A DNA stretch of 51,152 nt, from positions 1 to 51,152 of the forward strand of contig CANQLO010000009.1 in NCBI GenBank assembly GCA_947624715.1, written 5' to 3'. Positions 25,918-35,761 of the stretch are shown piece by piece (within the stretch, counting starts at the first letter, position 1; each line of letters begins with the position of its first letter). The translations under genes and the position numbers were made by a program. Source of the DNA: an uncultured Clostridia bacterium (GTDB taxonomy: Bacteria; Bacillota_A; Clostridia; TANB77; CAG-508). Below the pieces are notes generated by a model. It saw only the letters and a list, made by a program, of their open reading frames with translations. It had not been told where the DNA came from and made no database searches.

Positions 25918-26977
25918 AGTAATCTAATTTCATAGATTTTTTTACTTTTTTTATAGTTTCCTTTGCTTTTTCTCTAGCATGACTTGTTCCTGTCATAAGA
26001 ATGTCCATTACTTCCTTTGGTCTTTCTTCATAATAATGTCTCTTTTCTCTAATTGGCTCTAAAGTTTTATTTATGTTTTCAATTAATTGTTTCTTACAAG
26101 CAACACATCCTCTTTTACCAGCTCTACATTCTTCACATACATTTTTGCAAGTATCTTCATCACTAAATAATTTATGATAATAATAAACCATACAAACATC
26201 TGGATTTCCCGGATCATCCTTTTTTATTCTAGCTGGATCAGTTACCGCTCCCATAACTTTTTCTGTGATTGTTTCTAGACTATCTGATAAGTATATAGCA
26301 TTTCCTAAAGATTTGCCCATCTTTTCATTTCCGTCTAGTCCTTTTATTCTTCCTCTACTGCTCATTACCGCAATAGGTTCTCTTAATGTTTCTCCATATA
26401 TTGAATTGAACTTTCTTACGATTTCTCTACATTGTTCAATTACAGGAATCTGATCTTCCCCAACTGGTATATAACTTGCATCGAATGCTGTAATATCAGC
26501 AGCTTGACTTACTGGATATCCTAAAAATCCATATGTAACACTTTCTCCAAATAAATCCTTTTTCTGTGCTATTTCTGTTTTTACGGTTGGATTTCTTTGT
26601 AATCTAGCTATTGTTACCAAGTTAGAATAAAATACTGTAAGTTCAGCAATTTCTGGAATCATAGATTGTAAGAAAATTGTTGCTTTATTAGGATCAATTC
26701 CAACAGATAAGTAGTCCATAATTATTTGTGAAACGTTTTGTTTTACTTTATCTGGATTGTTAAAATTATCAGTTAAAGCTTGAACATCTGCAACTTCTAT
26801 AAAAGTTTCAAATTTATCCTGAAGCTCTATTCTTGATTTTAATGACCCAAAGTAATGTCCAATATGCAATCTTCCAGTTGGTCTATCACCAGTAAGAATT
26901 ATAAGAGATTTATCTGTCTTTACATCTTCTATATTTATTTTTTCGTCTTCCATTTTGTTTTCTTCTAAATTATCCAT
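25916..26977 (-). CDS. trpS: Tryptophanyl-tRNA synthetase, iron-sulfur-cluster type
   Basis: Charges tRNA-Trp with tryptophan in the cytoplasm. The 353-residue class I synthetase has the HIGH-type GRLHIGHYFG (about 38-47) and the KMSKS-type EKMGKSLGN. Near the end of the catalytic region is a cysteine cluster with spacing C-x21-C-x6-C-x2-C (the last four in CEECRAGKRGCVAC). This is close to the C-x22-C-x6-C-x2-C set that binds a 4Fe-4S cluster in Thermotoga TrpRS. AGGAG lies nine bases before the ATG. The first about 25 residues are an acidic extension before the synthetase core. No T-box leader is visible in the 120 bases upstream. The stop is TAG, immediately followed by a family B repeat. 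Confidence 0.92.
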   Translation of the reverse strand: MDNLEENKMEDEKINIEDVKTDKSLIILTGDRPTGRLHIGHYFGSLKSRIELQDKFETFIEVADVQALTDNFNNPDKVKQNVSQIIMDYLSVGIDPNKATIFLQSMIPEIAELTVFYSNLVTIARLQRNPTVKTEIAQKKDLFGESVTYGFLGYPVSQAADITAFDASYIPVGEDQIPVIEQCREIVRKFNSIYGETLREPIAVMSSRGRIKGLDGNEKMGKSLGNAIYLSDSLETITEKVMGAVTDPARIKKDDPGNPDVCMVYYYHKLFSDEDTCKNVCEECRAGKRGCVACKKQLIENINKTLEPIREKRHYYEERPKEVMDILMTGTSHAREKAKETIKKVKKSMKLDY

Positions 26978-27098
26978 CTATAATTTCTCCTTCTTTCTTT
27001 TTTAAACTTTAGAAAAATCATCTATCTATGATGATATATTTGATAATAAATTTTAATATAGCTTTTTTTTACTTAATTGTTAAATTTAAATTATATAA

Positions 27099-27407
27099 TT
27101 AAGCTTCTGCAGCTGTTAGTTTAATTAGTAGTTCCTTATTGTCATCATCTGCCGATTTATTTTTTCTAATTTCACCACATTTATCGCATTTATAAATAAT
27201 AACATAACCTTTTTTACTACTTAATTCAACTTTTATTGGTCTTAATATTCCGTGACACTCTTCCTGTCTATCACCCGGCATTTTATCAACATGTTTTGAA
27301 CATAAGCAAACTGGACAATGGTCTCTTGAACTATACCCCAGTTTATCCACTTTATTTCCACAGTTTTCACATACAAATTCTTCATCTCTTTTAGTAAATT
27401 GTTTCAT
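27099..27407 (-). CDS. RNHCP-domain zinc-ribbon protein
   Basis: A 102-residue protein with three zinc-binding cysteine pairs (CENC at 13-16, CPVC/CLC near 31-36, CDKC near 74-77). It contains the sequence SRDHCPVCLCSKHVD and closing YKCDKCGEIRKNK, matching the RNHCP domain family of Firmicutes. The role is unknown; nucleic acid binding is plausible from the ribbons and basic residues. It is 26 bases after the large membrane protein gene and probably co-transcribed with it. Confidence 0.78.
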   Translation of the reverse strand: MKQFTKRDEEFVCENCGNKVDKLGYSSRDHCPVCLCSKHVDKMPGDRQEECHGILRPIKVELSSKKGYVIIYKCDKCGEIRKNKSADDDNKELLIKLTAAEA

Positions 27408-27433
27408 TTCATCCTCTTATATATATTTATTAA

Positions 27434-29098
27434 CTATTTTTCCAATAAATAACCATCAATACTATAGTTTTCAACTTCATTGGTTGATTCATTATAACTG
27501 ATATAGAATGAATCTAATATTATTTTTTTATTACTATCAATAACTATCTCATTAACATTATCAAAACTTCTATCCAAAGAATCTCCCATTTGTATATACA
27601 TTTTAACTAAATCAACCATATTAACGTCTATTGTATCTTTTGATTCATTTATTTCAAAATTAATTTTTTCAAATATTTTATCAATTTCTTTTCCTCTATA
27701 TTCATTAGAATTATTAATTAATCTTAAACCATAATTATTTGCATTTATTTCATATAATTTTTTATATCCTTCAATTTTTAAATAATTAGATTTTCTTCTG
27801 GCACTGATATATATACTTTTATCTTCATACAGATCTATAGAATATTCACTATATGGCTCGTTTTTCATTTTATAGTTTTCTAAATATTGTTTTCCTATTG
27901 TAGAACTTCTTAAGAAGTAATATGCTCCATCTAATTTATTGTTTTCTTCTTTACTTAGGTTTTCTTTTTGGTCATATGTTTTTAAAATATTAAACTGATT
28001 TAATGCAGATAATTTAAACATATTAATAAATGGAGCTATTGTAGATATTATAATCAAAGCCATAATTATTAATAAATTTATTTCAATTTTTGATTTATTT
28101 TTTATGTATACCATTGTATAAATTATTTCAAAAATGATTAATACTACACATAAATATCTTGCTTCTGTTAATCCATTTGTTCCAATTCTTACTCCTATTG
28201 AATACATTTGCAAAAGTATAAATGGAATAAACAAATATGGTAATTTTTTATATATTTTATCAAAAGTTTTTCCTTCATCCATAGACATACACATTGTCCA
28301 TATTGGCAGTCCTATTGCAAAAAGTGCTGCAAGAATTCTAAATATCTGATTAGATGGTATATCTCTTAATATTAATATTTTTAATATATATATGTAAATT
28401 ATTGCAAATGCTATCATTACAAGTGTTCCTAGCACATACCTTATAACAATTTTTGCAAATTTTCCTATTTCATTGTCTTGTTTATAAAAAGAGTAAATTA
28501 TTGTTGGTAAATAATATATTCCTAATAATAATATTTCAACTCTTCCTATTAGCGAATATTGCTTACCATTTAATATTAAATAATTGAAGATTGCTACAAT
28601 TATTGCGCTTCCTATTGCAAGTATTCCATATATTAAACTCACTTTAAAAATACTTACTACAACATTTGTAAGATAATCTTCAAATGTTTTTTCTGATTTT
28701 TTACAATTAAAGTATATGCTTAAAATTGACACTGATAAAATATAACAACTAATAATTCGAACTATAAAATGCACAAATAGGTCGTTTTTTATTCCTAAAA
28801 TATCAACTTGTGTGAATGCAAAAAACGTTAACAATCCTGCCCAAATTATTGCTAAAATGTAATATACAAAATATTTCTTTTTATTTTCTACTAATGTTTC
28901 TATTAAATATGTTGTGCTTGAAAAAATTGCAATGCACAGTGTTACCCTTCCTATTATGTCCCAATCAATTCCTTTATTATCAATGCAAACCGTAAAAATT
29001 AAAGTTAATATTAAAATTGATACTATTGTAATCGGAAACTTTTCTATACTTTTCTTTAATACATTTAATAAATTATAAATTTTTTCTTTTACTTGCAT
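27434..29098 (-). CDS. Polytopic membrane protein, DUF4153-like
   Basis: The 554-residue protein has roughly ten to twelve hydrophobic segments in its first about 370 residues. A soluble domain of about 180 residues follows, probably outside the membrane. The stretch IGVRIGTNGLTEARYLCVVLIIFEI is characteristic of DUF4153-type proteins. No catalytic motif is visible and I cannot assign a function. The open frame begins at 29131, but ATG 29098 (MQVKEKIYN) is chosen because AAGGAG precedes it by 12 bases. It lies downstream of the nucleoside kinase gene by about 125 AT-rich bases. Confidence 0.6.
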   Translation of the reverse strand: MQVKEKIYNLLNVLKKSIEKFPITIVSILILTLIFTVCIDNKGIDWDIIGRVTLCIAIFSSTTYLIETLVENKKKYFVYYILAIIWAGLLTFFAFTQVDILGIKNDLFVHFIVRIISCYILSVSILSIYFNCKKSEKTFEDYLTNVVVSIFKVSLIYGILAIGSAIIVAIFNYLILNGKQYSLIGRVEILLLGIYYLPTIIYSFYKQDNEIGKFAKIVIRYVLGTLVMIAFAIIYIYILKILILRDIPSNQIFRILAALFAIGLPIWTMCMSMDEGKTFDKIYKKLPYLFIPFILLQMYSIGVRIGTNGLTEARYLCVVLIIFEIIYTMVYIKNKSKIEINLLIIMALIIISTIAPFINMFKLSALNQFNILKTYDQKENLSKEENNKLDGAYYFLRSSTIGKQYLENYKMKNEPYSEYSIDLYEDKSIYISARRKSNYLKIEGYKKLYEINANNYGLRLINNSNEYRGKEIDKIFEKINFEINESKDTIDVNMVDLVKMYIQMGDSLDRSFDNVNEIVIDSNKKIILDSFYISYNESTNEVENYSIDGYLLEK

Positions 29099-29223
29099 AT
29101 TTGCAATTATCTCCTTCCAAAATATTATCAATATAAATAATTTCCTTCTATGGTTTTATTATAATTCACTTATTTTATATAATAGTTTTGTTAAAAAAAG
29201 CAATCCAAATAGAAATACTATAA

Positions 29224-30873
29224 TTAATATTCAAAAATACTTCCACCTATAAATTCCCTTAGTATAGAGTTGTTAGGTACCAAACTTTCATCTTCAATAG
29301 GATTAAAATATTGTAAAAATGAGATTAATCTTTTAGCTTCTGAGTATTCTTTTTTGTCTTTTCCTATTTCTTTTAGAAGTGGAACTGCATATCTTGAAAG
29401 TACACATAATTCATATACTAAAGAACTATTGAACATATAATCTGCTTCTTCTTGGAATGGAAATATATTATTATGTTCTCCATTGTTTACAGATTCCCAT
29501 CTGCTTAATGTTTCTAATGCTGTGTAACCTCTAAAATTATAGTCTCTTACTATTCTTCTAATAAGTCTTGTGTCTGTTGTTGAGATACGATTAAAGTAAT
29601 CGACATTCAATACAGTTAAGTCACTTATATAAATTTTAAATTTGTTTTCTTTTGGAATAGACTCTGTTAATTTGTCATTTAAACAATGTATACCTTCTAT
29701 TATTAGTATTTCATCATCTGCTAAACTTAAAAAGTTCTTTCCATTATATCTTTTTGTTCCTACTTTAAAATCAAATACAGGAATTTCTACCTTTTCTCCT
29801 TTTATTAATCTTATTAAATGATCATTAAATAGTTTTAAGTCAAGAGCTTCTATTGTTTCAAAATCATATTCTCCATTTTCATCTCTTGGTGTATCTGGTC
29901 TTTCAACAAAATAATTATCTGTTCCAATCGTTACTGGTTTTAATCCATTTATTTTTAGCTGTATGCCTAATCTTTTTGCAAAAGTAGTCTTTCCAGAAGA
30001 AGATGGACCTGCAATAAGTATCATTTTTACATTTTTTCTTTTTGAAATTTCGTCAGCAATTTCTGCGATCTTTTTTTCTAATAATGCTTCAGATGTAAGT
30101 ACTAAATTTCTACCACCATCTTTTTCTATTTCTTTATTAACATGATATATTGTTCTAATATTCATTAAACTATTTATCTCGTCATAATCATTAAGTGTTG
30201 TTAAAAGTTTTTTAGTTTCTTTAAATATTCCTAATTCTGATGGATTATCTCTACTTGGATATCTTACTATAAAGCCAGTTTTATATTTTTTTATATCAAA
30301 TATATCAATATATCCTGTACTAATTGGCATTACTCCATAAAAATAATTGTAAAAATCCTCACAGAAATATAGTGTAACTTCATCTTTCATTGTTTTACTT
30401 AATTGAAGTATTCCTCTTAAACTATTTTCTTTATCATAAAAATCTTTTGCTTCTTTTTTTGTCATTACCTTTCTAGTAATTGGAATGTCACTTTCAACTA
30501 TTTCTTGCATTTTTGTTCTAACTTTTTCAATTACTTCATCAGTAAGTTCCATATTTTCAACTTCACAAAACATTGAATTTGATAATTGAAAATTAACTAT
30601 AATTTTCGCTTTTGGATATAGTTTATAAAATGCCATAGACATTATATATAATGCTCCTCTTATATAAACCATCATTCCATCTTTGCTTGTTATATCAAGA
30701 AGTTCAACTGTATCCCCGTCTTTTATTTCATAATCTAAAGATTTAACTTCGTTATTGCATCTACAAGCAATTAAGTGTTTTGGAGATATCCTTATATTGT
30801 CTCTAAACATATCTATAACTTTTTTAATATCTTCCTTCATTCCAACTTCTTTTCCTTGATAAATAACCTTCAT
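29224..30873 (-). CDS. Nucleoside kinase with TGS/ThrRS-like N-terminus (uridine kinase family)
   Basis: A 549-residue protein. A TGS-like domain (about 1-60) and a threonyl-tRNA-synthetase editing-like region (about 60-230) are fused to a phosphoribulokinase/uridine kinase domain. The P-loop is LIAGPSSSGKTTFAKRLG (about 286-303), followed by TIGTDNYFVERPDTPRDENG and LIIEGIHCLND. Proteins of this architecture are annotated as nucleoside or uridine kinases in Firmicutes. The actual substrate is not established by the sequence. An AGAAAGGA lies ten bases before the ATG. It follows mutS by 47 bases and is likely in the miaB-mutS transcript. Confidence 0.82.
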   Translation of the reverse strand: MKVIYQGKEVGMKEDIKKVIDMFRDNIRISPKHLIACRCNNEVKSLDYEIKDGDTVELLDITSKDGMMVYIRGALYIMSMAFYKLYPKAKIIVNFQLSNSMFCEVENMELTDEVIEKVRTKMQEIVESDIPITRKVMTKKEAKDFYDKENSLRGILQLSKTMKDEVTLYFCEDFYNYFYGVMPISTGYIDIFDIKKYKTGFIVRYPSRDNPSELGIFKETKKLLTTLNDYDEINSLMNIRTIYHVNKEIEKDGGRNLVLTSEALLEKKIAEIADEISKRKNVKMILIAGPSSSGKTTFAKRLGIQLKINGLKPVTIGTDNYFVERPDTPRDENGEYDFETIEALDLKLFNDHLIRLIKGEKVEIPVFDFKVGTKRYNGKNFLSLADDEILIIEGIHCLNDKLTESIPKENKFKIYISDLTVLNVDYFNRISTTDTRLIRRIVRDYNFRGYTALETLSRWESVNNGEHNNIFPFQEEADYMFNSSLVYELCVLSRYAVPLLKEIGKDKKEYSEAKRLISFLQYFNPIEDESLVPNNSILREFIGGSIFEY

Positions 30874-30920
30874 AAGTACCTTTTCCTTTCTTTTTGTTTA
30901 ATTTATTGTTAATTTTGCAT

Positions 30921-33566
30921 TTATTTTATTTTTTCTTTAATCTTTGACAAAATGTTTAAAGCATCTATTGGTGTAACTTCCTCAAGTTTGATTTGATCCA
31001 ATTCATGAGCAATTTCTGCCAACTTATAATTAAACATACTTAATTGTCCTTGCTCTTGCTGCCTTTCTGATTTTGTCATATTTGTTTCTTTTAACATAGA
31101 CTTTCTTTCTAATCCTTTTAGTATATCATTTGCTCTAACTGTTACATCTTTTGGAACTCCCGCTAGTTTTGCTACATGAACTCCATAGCTTTCATCTGTT
31201 CCACCTTCTAAGATTTTTCTTAAAAAGATTACATCTTCTCCTCTTTCTTTTACTGCTACATGATAGTTCTTTGTTCCTTCCAATGTACCTTCTAATTTTA
31301 TAAGTTCATGATAATGTGTTGCAAATAGTGTTTTTGCTTTTATTTTAGAAATATATTCAGCAACAGCCCATGCTATTGACATTCCGTCATAAGTCGATGT
31401 TCCTCTTCCTATTTCATCTAATATAACTAAACTTTTTGATGTGGCATTATTAAGTATAGTTGATACTTCCATCATTTCAACCATAAATGTACTTTCACCC
31501 ATACTTAAATCATCTGATGCTCCAACTCTTGTAAAGATTTTATCAACAACACCAATATGTGCTTCCATAGCTGGGACAAAACTTCCGATTTGTGCCATTA
31601 AAGTTATTAATGCTACTTGTCTCATATATGTTGATTTACCTGCCATATTAGGTCCAGTTATAATATTTAATCTATTATCTCTTGAGTCTAAATATGTGTC
31701 ATTTTGCACAAAAGCTCCTGTATCTAATATTTTCTCTACAACAGGATGTCTTCCTTCTTTTATATCAATAATATCTGAATCATCTACCAATGGCTTACAA
31801 TAATTTTGTGCCTTGGCAACATTTGCAAATGAACATAATACATCTATCTTAGATACAATATTAGCTGCCATTTGTAATCTTTTTACATTTCTTTCTATTT
31901 CTTCTCTAATGTTAGAAAAAATTTCATATTCTAGATTTACTATTTTATCTTGAGAACCTATAATTTGATTTTCAAGATTTTTTAGTTCCTCTGTAATATA
32001 TCTTTCACCATTTGTTAAAGTTTGTTTTCTGATAAATCTATCTTGTGGCACCATATTAACAAAAGATTTACTTACTTCTAAATAGTATCCAAATACTTTA
32101 TTATATCCAATCTTTAATGTTCTAATTCCTGTTTTTTCTTTTTCTCTAGCTTCGATTTCTAAAAGATATTTTTTTCCATTAGTTGTTACATCTATTAATT
32201 TATCTACTTCCTCATTATAACCTTTTTTTATAATTCCGCCTTCTTTTATTGTAACTGGTGGATCATCTATAATTGATATATTTATTAGTTGATATATGTC
32301 CTCTAAAGTATCTAATTCTTTATATAATGATGAAAGTAATTCTGATTTTGAATCTGATATAATAGATTTTAAGTCTGGAAGTTGTGCTATTGAATTTTTA
32401 AGTGATATTAAATCTCTTGCATTTGCACTTCCATATGATATTTTTCCTGATAATCTTTCTATATCATAAACATTTTTTAAAGAGTTTACTATATCATCTC
32501 TTAGTATATCATTATTTTTAAGTTCTTCTACTGCTCCTAATCTTAAATTTATGTCTTCTACATCTATTAATGGATCACTTATCCATCTTCTTAATAATCT
32601 TCCACCCATTGATGTTGATGTTTTGTCAAGTACCCATAATAGAGTTCCTTTCTTTGTTTTGTCTCTTAACTTTTCTGTAAGTTCAAGATTTCTTCTAGCA
32701 GTGATATCTAAAGCCATATATTTCGTTGCTTCATACATAATTATTTTATTTAAATTATCTGGTTTTTCCTTTTGGGTGTCTTCAATATAATATAATAAAG
32801 CATTTATAGCAGGTATTGCTAACTTTTTCTTGTTAAAATCTTTATATTCATTGCCATTTTTATTTACTATATCTAAATTTTCATTTATATTTTTTTCATC
32901 TTGTGAAAATATATCACTTTGTTGTACTGTTATAAAACTATTAAATCTTTGTTTAATAGTCTTAATCTCTTCACTAGATTCATTTAACATTGAATTTATT
33001 ATTATTTCTGACGGATTATATCTTGATATCTCATCTAATAATTTAGAGAAATTATTATCTTCTTTTATCTCTGTTGAGTAAAAATCTCCTGTTGATATAT
33101 CACATACAGCTAGTCCAAAATATATTCCTTCCTTATATATACTCATTATATAGTTGTTTTTCTTTTCTTCTAATACATTATCATCTAATACTGTTCCCGG
33201 AGTAACTACTTTTATAACATCTCTTTTTACTATTCCTTTAGCAAGTTTTGGGTCTTCTAATTGCTCACAAATTGCAACTTTATAACCTTTTTCAATTAAT
33301 CTATTGATATATATATCTGCTGCATGGAAAGGAACTCCACACATTGGAGCTCTTTCTTCTTGTCCACAATTTTTTCCTGTTAAAGTAAGTTCAAGTTCTC
33401 TTGAAACATTTATTGCATCATCAAAAAACATTTCATAAAAGTCACCTAATCTATAAAATAATATGCAGTCCTTGTATTTTTCTTTTGTTTCAAGATAGTG
33501 TTGCATCATTGGAGAAAATTTATCAAACTCTACATCTTTTTCATCATTTTGTTCTACATTTTCTGC
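30921..33566 (-). CDS. mutS: DNA mismatch repair protein MutS
   Basis: Recognises base mismatches and small loops and starts mismatch repair. The 881-residue protein has the N-terminal mismatch-binding domain with LFYRLGDFYEMFFDDA (the Phe-x-Glu wedge), the connector and lever domains, and the ATPase domain: Walker A TGPNMAGKSTYMRQ, DELGRGTST-type LVILDEIGRGTSTYDG, and ATHYHEL. ATG 33566 is chosen because AGAAAGGA lies seven bases upstream; the frame opens earlier inside a family A repeat. mutL is not in the window. Its neighbour miaB upstream is a common clostridial arrangement. Confidence 0.96.
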   Translation of the reverse strand, partial: AENVEQNDEKDVEFDKFSPMMQHYLETKEKYKDCILFYRLGDFYEMFFDDAINVSRELELTLTGKNCGQEERAPMCGVPFHAADIYINRLIEKGYKVAICEQLEDPKLAKGIVKRDVIKVVTPGTVLDDNVLEEKKNNYIMSIYKEGIYFGLAVCDISTGDFYSTEIKEDNNFSKLLDEISRYNPSEIIINSMLNESSEEIKTIKQRFNSFITVQQSDIFSQDEKNINENLDIVNKNGNEYKDFNKKKLAIPAINALLYYIEDTQKEKPDNLNKIIMYEATKYMALDITARRNLELTEKLRDKTKKGTLLWVLDKTSTSMGGRLLRRWISDPLIDVEDINLRLGAVEELKNNDILRDDIVNSLKNVYDIERLSGKISYGSANARDLISLKNSIAQLPDLKSIISDSKSELLSSLYKELDTLEDIYQLINISIIDDPPVTIKEGGIIKKGYNEEVDKLIDVTTNGKKYLLEIEAREKEKTGIRTLKIGYNKVFGYYLEVSKSFVNMVPQDRFIRKQTLTNGERYITEELKNLENQIIGSQDKIVNLEYEIFSNIREEIERNVKRLQMAANIVSKIDVLCSFANVAKAQNYCKPLVDDSDIIDIKEGRHPVVEKILDTGAFVQNDTYLDSRDNRLNIITGPNMAGKSTYMRQVALITLMAQIGSFVPAMEAHIGVVDKIFTRVGASDDLSMGESTFMVEMMEVSTILNNATSKSLVILDEIGRGTSTYDGMSIAWAVAEYISKIKAKTLFATHYHELIKLEGTLEGTKNYHVAVKERGEDVIFLRKILEGGTDESYGVHVAKLAGVPKDVTVRANDILKGLERKSMLKETNMTKSERQQEQGQLSMFNYKLAEIAHELDQIKLEEVTPIDALNILSKIKEKIK

Positions 33567-33590
33567 CATTTCTAATTCCTTTCTCTTTAC

Positions 33591-33706
33591 TATAAGCAAT
33601 AGTTATTTTTGAAATAGCCGCGTAGCGACCAAGCGAAGCGCGAATGGAGCGGCAACCATTAGGTTGCCCAGCGACAACAAGGCATGAGAAAATAACTATG
33701 CTTATA
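33591..33706 (+). repeat. Foldback repeat family A, copy 3
   Basis: Arms TATAAGCA-ATAGTTATTTTT (33591-33610) and their complement ending GCTTATA (to 33706) enclose the same GC-rich core as copy 1 and in the same orientation. The outer eight bases differ from copies 1 and 2 yet pair with each other. It lies between miaB and mutS, just upstream of the mutS ribosome binding site. Confidence 0.88.
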
Positions 33707-33715
33707 ATTATTTTA

Positions 33716-35143
33716 CTACATTTTATCACAAACTCCTTTTAAATACCACATATGCTCCGTAACAATTTTTAATTTTATTACTTTTCCAATTAAATCCCTA
33801 CTACCTTCAAAATTAACGACTTTATTAGATTCTGTTCTTCCTGTTAAGGTTGACTTATTATTCTTGCTTTCTCCTTCTACTAAAACATCTACATATTTTC
33901 CAACATAATTTTTATTTTGAACTTCAATTTGTTTTTCTACTAATTCCTTTAGTCTCTCGAATCTTTTATGTTTTATATTTTCTGAAATCTGGTTGTCCAT
34001 TTTATCTGCTACTGTTCCAACTCTTCTAGAATATATAAACATAAATACTTGTTCAAAATTAACTTTCCTTACAACATCTAGAGTGTCTTCAAAATCTTCT
34101 TCTGTTTCTCCTGGAAATCCTACTATAATATCTGTTGAAAAAGTTACTTCTGGAATCTTCTCTTTTATTTTTTTTGCTAATTTTAGATAATCTTCTTTAG
34201 TGTATTTTCTATTCATTTCTTTAAGTACCTTTGTACTTCCAGATTGCAATGGCAGATGTATTAATTTGCATACATGCTTAGATTTTTTTATTGCATCAAT
34301 AACATCATCAGTAAAATCTTTTGGGTGTGGTGATACAAATCTTATTCTTTCAATTCCTTTTATTTTATCTAGAGCTATTAGTAATGTTGCAAATGAATTT
34401 ACTTGCATCTCTTTTCCTTCCACTAATACTTTAAAGTTAACATCTTCTCCTTTTTGTTTTTGACTTACTAAATATGAATTTACATTTTGTCCTAAAAGAG
34501 TTATTTCTTTATACCCTTGTTTAGCTAATTCTTGTGCTTCATTAATTATATCCTGAGGATTTCTACTTCTTTCTCTTCCTCTAACATAAGGAACAATACA
34601 ATATGTACAAAAGTTATTGCATCCATTCATTATTGTGATAGATGCTTTTATCTTATCTTCTCTAAATACAGGAACGCCTTCATAGACCACGCCATCAATG
34701 TCTAGTATATCTTCAATTTTTTTATTTTCTTTTAATGCTTCATATAAATCTTTTGGAAAATTTTCTAAGGTATGTGTTCCAAATATTATATCTACAAATT
34801 TATAGCTTTCCTTTAATTTGTTGGTAATATGTTTTTCCTGCATCATACAGCCACCAATAGCTATAATTGTTCCTTTTTCTTCTTTGTATCTTTTAACTTC
34901 TCCAAGCTTTCCAAATAGTTTTTCTTCTGCATTTTCTCTTACGCAACAGGTATTAAATATAATTATATCAGATTCTTCTATATTTTCAGTTTTAACATAT
35001 CCCGCTTCTTTTAACATTCCTGCTATTTTCTCAGAATCATTTTCATTTAATTGACAGCCCATTGTAAAGATATAATATTTATTATTTTTTCCATTATTTA
35101 ATTCTTTTATTTTATCAGTCCATGTTTTAATATTTGCTTCCAT
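33716..35143 (-). CDS. miaB: tRNA-2-methylthio-N6-dimethylallyladenosine synthase MiaB
   Basis: Radical-SAM methylthiotransferase that modifies A37 of tRNAs reading UNN codons. The 475-residue protein has the N-terminal UPF0004 domain (TMGCQLNENDSEK, FNTCCVRENAE, and a third Cys in GGCMMQE). It also has the radical-SAM motif CNNFCTYCIVPYVRGRERSR and a C-terminal TRAM domain. ATG 35143 is chosen because GGAGG lies five bases upstream; the frame-opening TTG overlaps that site. It is the first gene of a probable miaB-mutS-kinase transcript. Confidence 0.95.
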   Translation of the reverse strand: MEANIKTWTDKIKELNNGKNNKYYIFTMGCQLNENDSEKIAGMLKEAGYVKTENIEESDIIIFNTCCVRENAEEKLFGKLGEVKRYKEEKGTIIAIGGCMMQEKHITNKLKESYKFVDIIFGTHTLENFPKDLYEALKENKKIEDILDIDGVVYEGVPVFREDKIKASITIMNGCNNFCTYCIVPYVRGRERSRNPQDIINEAQELAKQGYKEITLLGQNVNSYLVSQKQKGEDVNFKVLVEGKEMQVNSFATLLIALDKIKGIERIRFVSPHPKDFTDDVIDAIKKSKHVCKLIHLPLQSGSTKVLKEMNRKYTKEDYLKLAKKIKEKIPEVTFSTDIIVGFPGETEEDFEDTLDVVRKVNFEQVFMFIYSRRVGTVADKMDNQISENIKHKRFERLKELVEKQIEVQNKNYVGKYVDVLVEGESKNNKSTLTGRTESNKVVNFEGSRDLIGKVIKLKIVTEHMWYLKGVCDKM

Positions 35144-35241
35144 TGGCTCCTCCAAATTTAAATTACAATTAATGTTTCTTAAATTATATCAAAATACATA
35201 TTAACTACTAATCTAATAAAACATATTTACTTAAATCAAAA

Positions 35242-35271
35242 AGACTCTGTAATCAAAATGTTACAGAGTCT
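35242..35271 (-). terminator. Terminator after rpmE
   Basis: Perfect 11-base arms AGACTCTGTAA (35242-35252) and TTACAGAGTCT (35261-35271) with an 8-base loop. A TTTTTGATTT run follows on the minus strand. It lies 9 bases past the rpmE stop. Confidence 0.85.
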
Positions 35272-35280
35272 ATTTTAGAT

Positions 35281-35481
35281 TTATTGTAATCCATATTTCT
35301 TTTTGAATTTGTCTGCTTTTCCACCTGTTGTTTCTTTTCTTAAATTACCTGTCCAAAATGGATGACATTTTGAGCATACATCAACTTTTAAATCTTTTTT
35401 TGTTGAATTTGATTTCATTACATTTCCACAAGCACATGTTATTGTAGCTTCTTGATATTCTGGGTGTATTCCTTCCTTCAT
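35281..35481 (-). CDS. rpmE: 50S ribosomal protein L31
   Basis: L31 is a small protein of the large subunit near the central protuberance and contacts bridge B1. The 66-residue protein begins [20 protein letters not shown] and contains the zinc-type cysteine set CAC and CSKC, followed by HPFWTGN. The frame opens three codons earlier at a GTG, but the ATG at 35481 has AGAGGTG six bases upstream and matches family starts. It is the second gene after rpmF and is followed by a strong terminator. Confidence 0.95.
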   Translation of the reverse strand: MKEGIHPEYQEATITCACGNVMKSNSTKKDLKVDVCSKCHPFWTGNLRKETTGGKADKFKKKYGLQ

Positions 35482-35515
35482 TGTATTCACCTCTTTCTTA
35501 AATTTTTGTAGATTT

Positions 35516-35698
35516 TTATTCAGCCTTTTTAGCTATAACTTCTTTTCCATCATAATATCCACAACTTGGGCAGATTCTATGTTGCATTATTAATTTATGG
35601 CAATGTGGGCATTCTACTAAATTTTTGTCTTCTAATTTCCATGTTGATCTTTTTAGATGTGTTCTTGCTTTAGACCATCTTCTTTTTGGTTGTGCCAT
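35516..35698 (-). CDS. rpmF: 50S ribosomal protein L32
   Basis: L32 is a short structural protein of the large subunit. The 60-residue protein has the usual [18 protein letters not shown] start and a zinc ribbon with CPHC and CPSC pairs. GGAGGG lies six bases before the ATG. It is the first gene of a two-gene rpmF-rpmE unit with its own promoter. Confidence 0.96.
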   Translation of the reverse strand: MAQPKRRWSKARTHLKRSTWKLEDKNLVECPHCHKLIMQHRICPSCGYYDGKEVIAKKAE

Positions 35699-35761
35699 TT
35701 TTATCCCTCCTTATGTTTAAAGAATATATATTTTTTTATCTCTTTGCTTAGTCACTTATTT

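Noticed and set aside
26978..27098. Possible T-box leader before trpS
   Set aside because: Only 120 bases, with no T-box consensus or terminator/antiterminator pair visible.
33544..33729. Small minus-strand open frame over the miaB-mutS junction
   Set aside because: It is created by the GC-rich core of family A copy 3 and overlaps the real mutS start in another frame.
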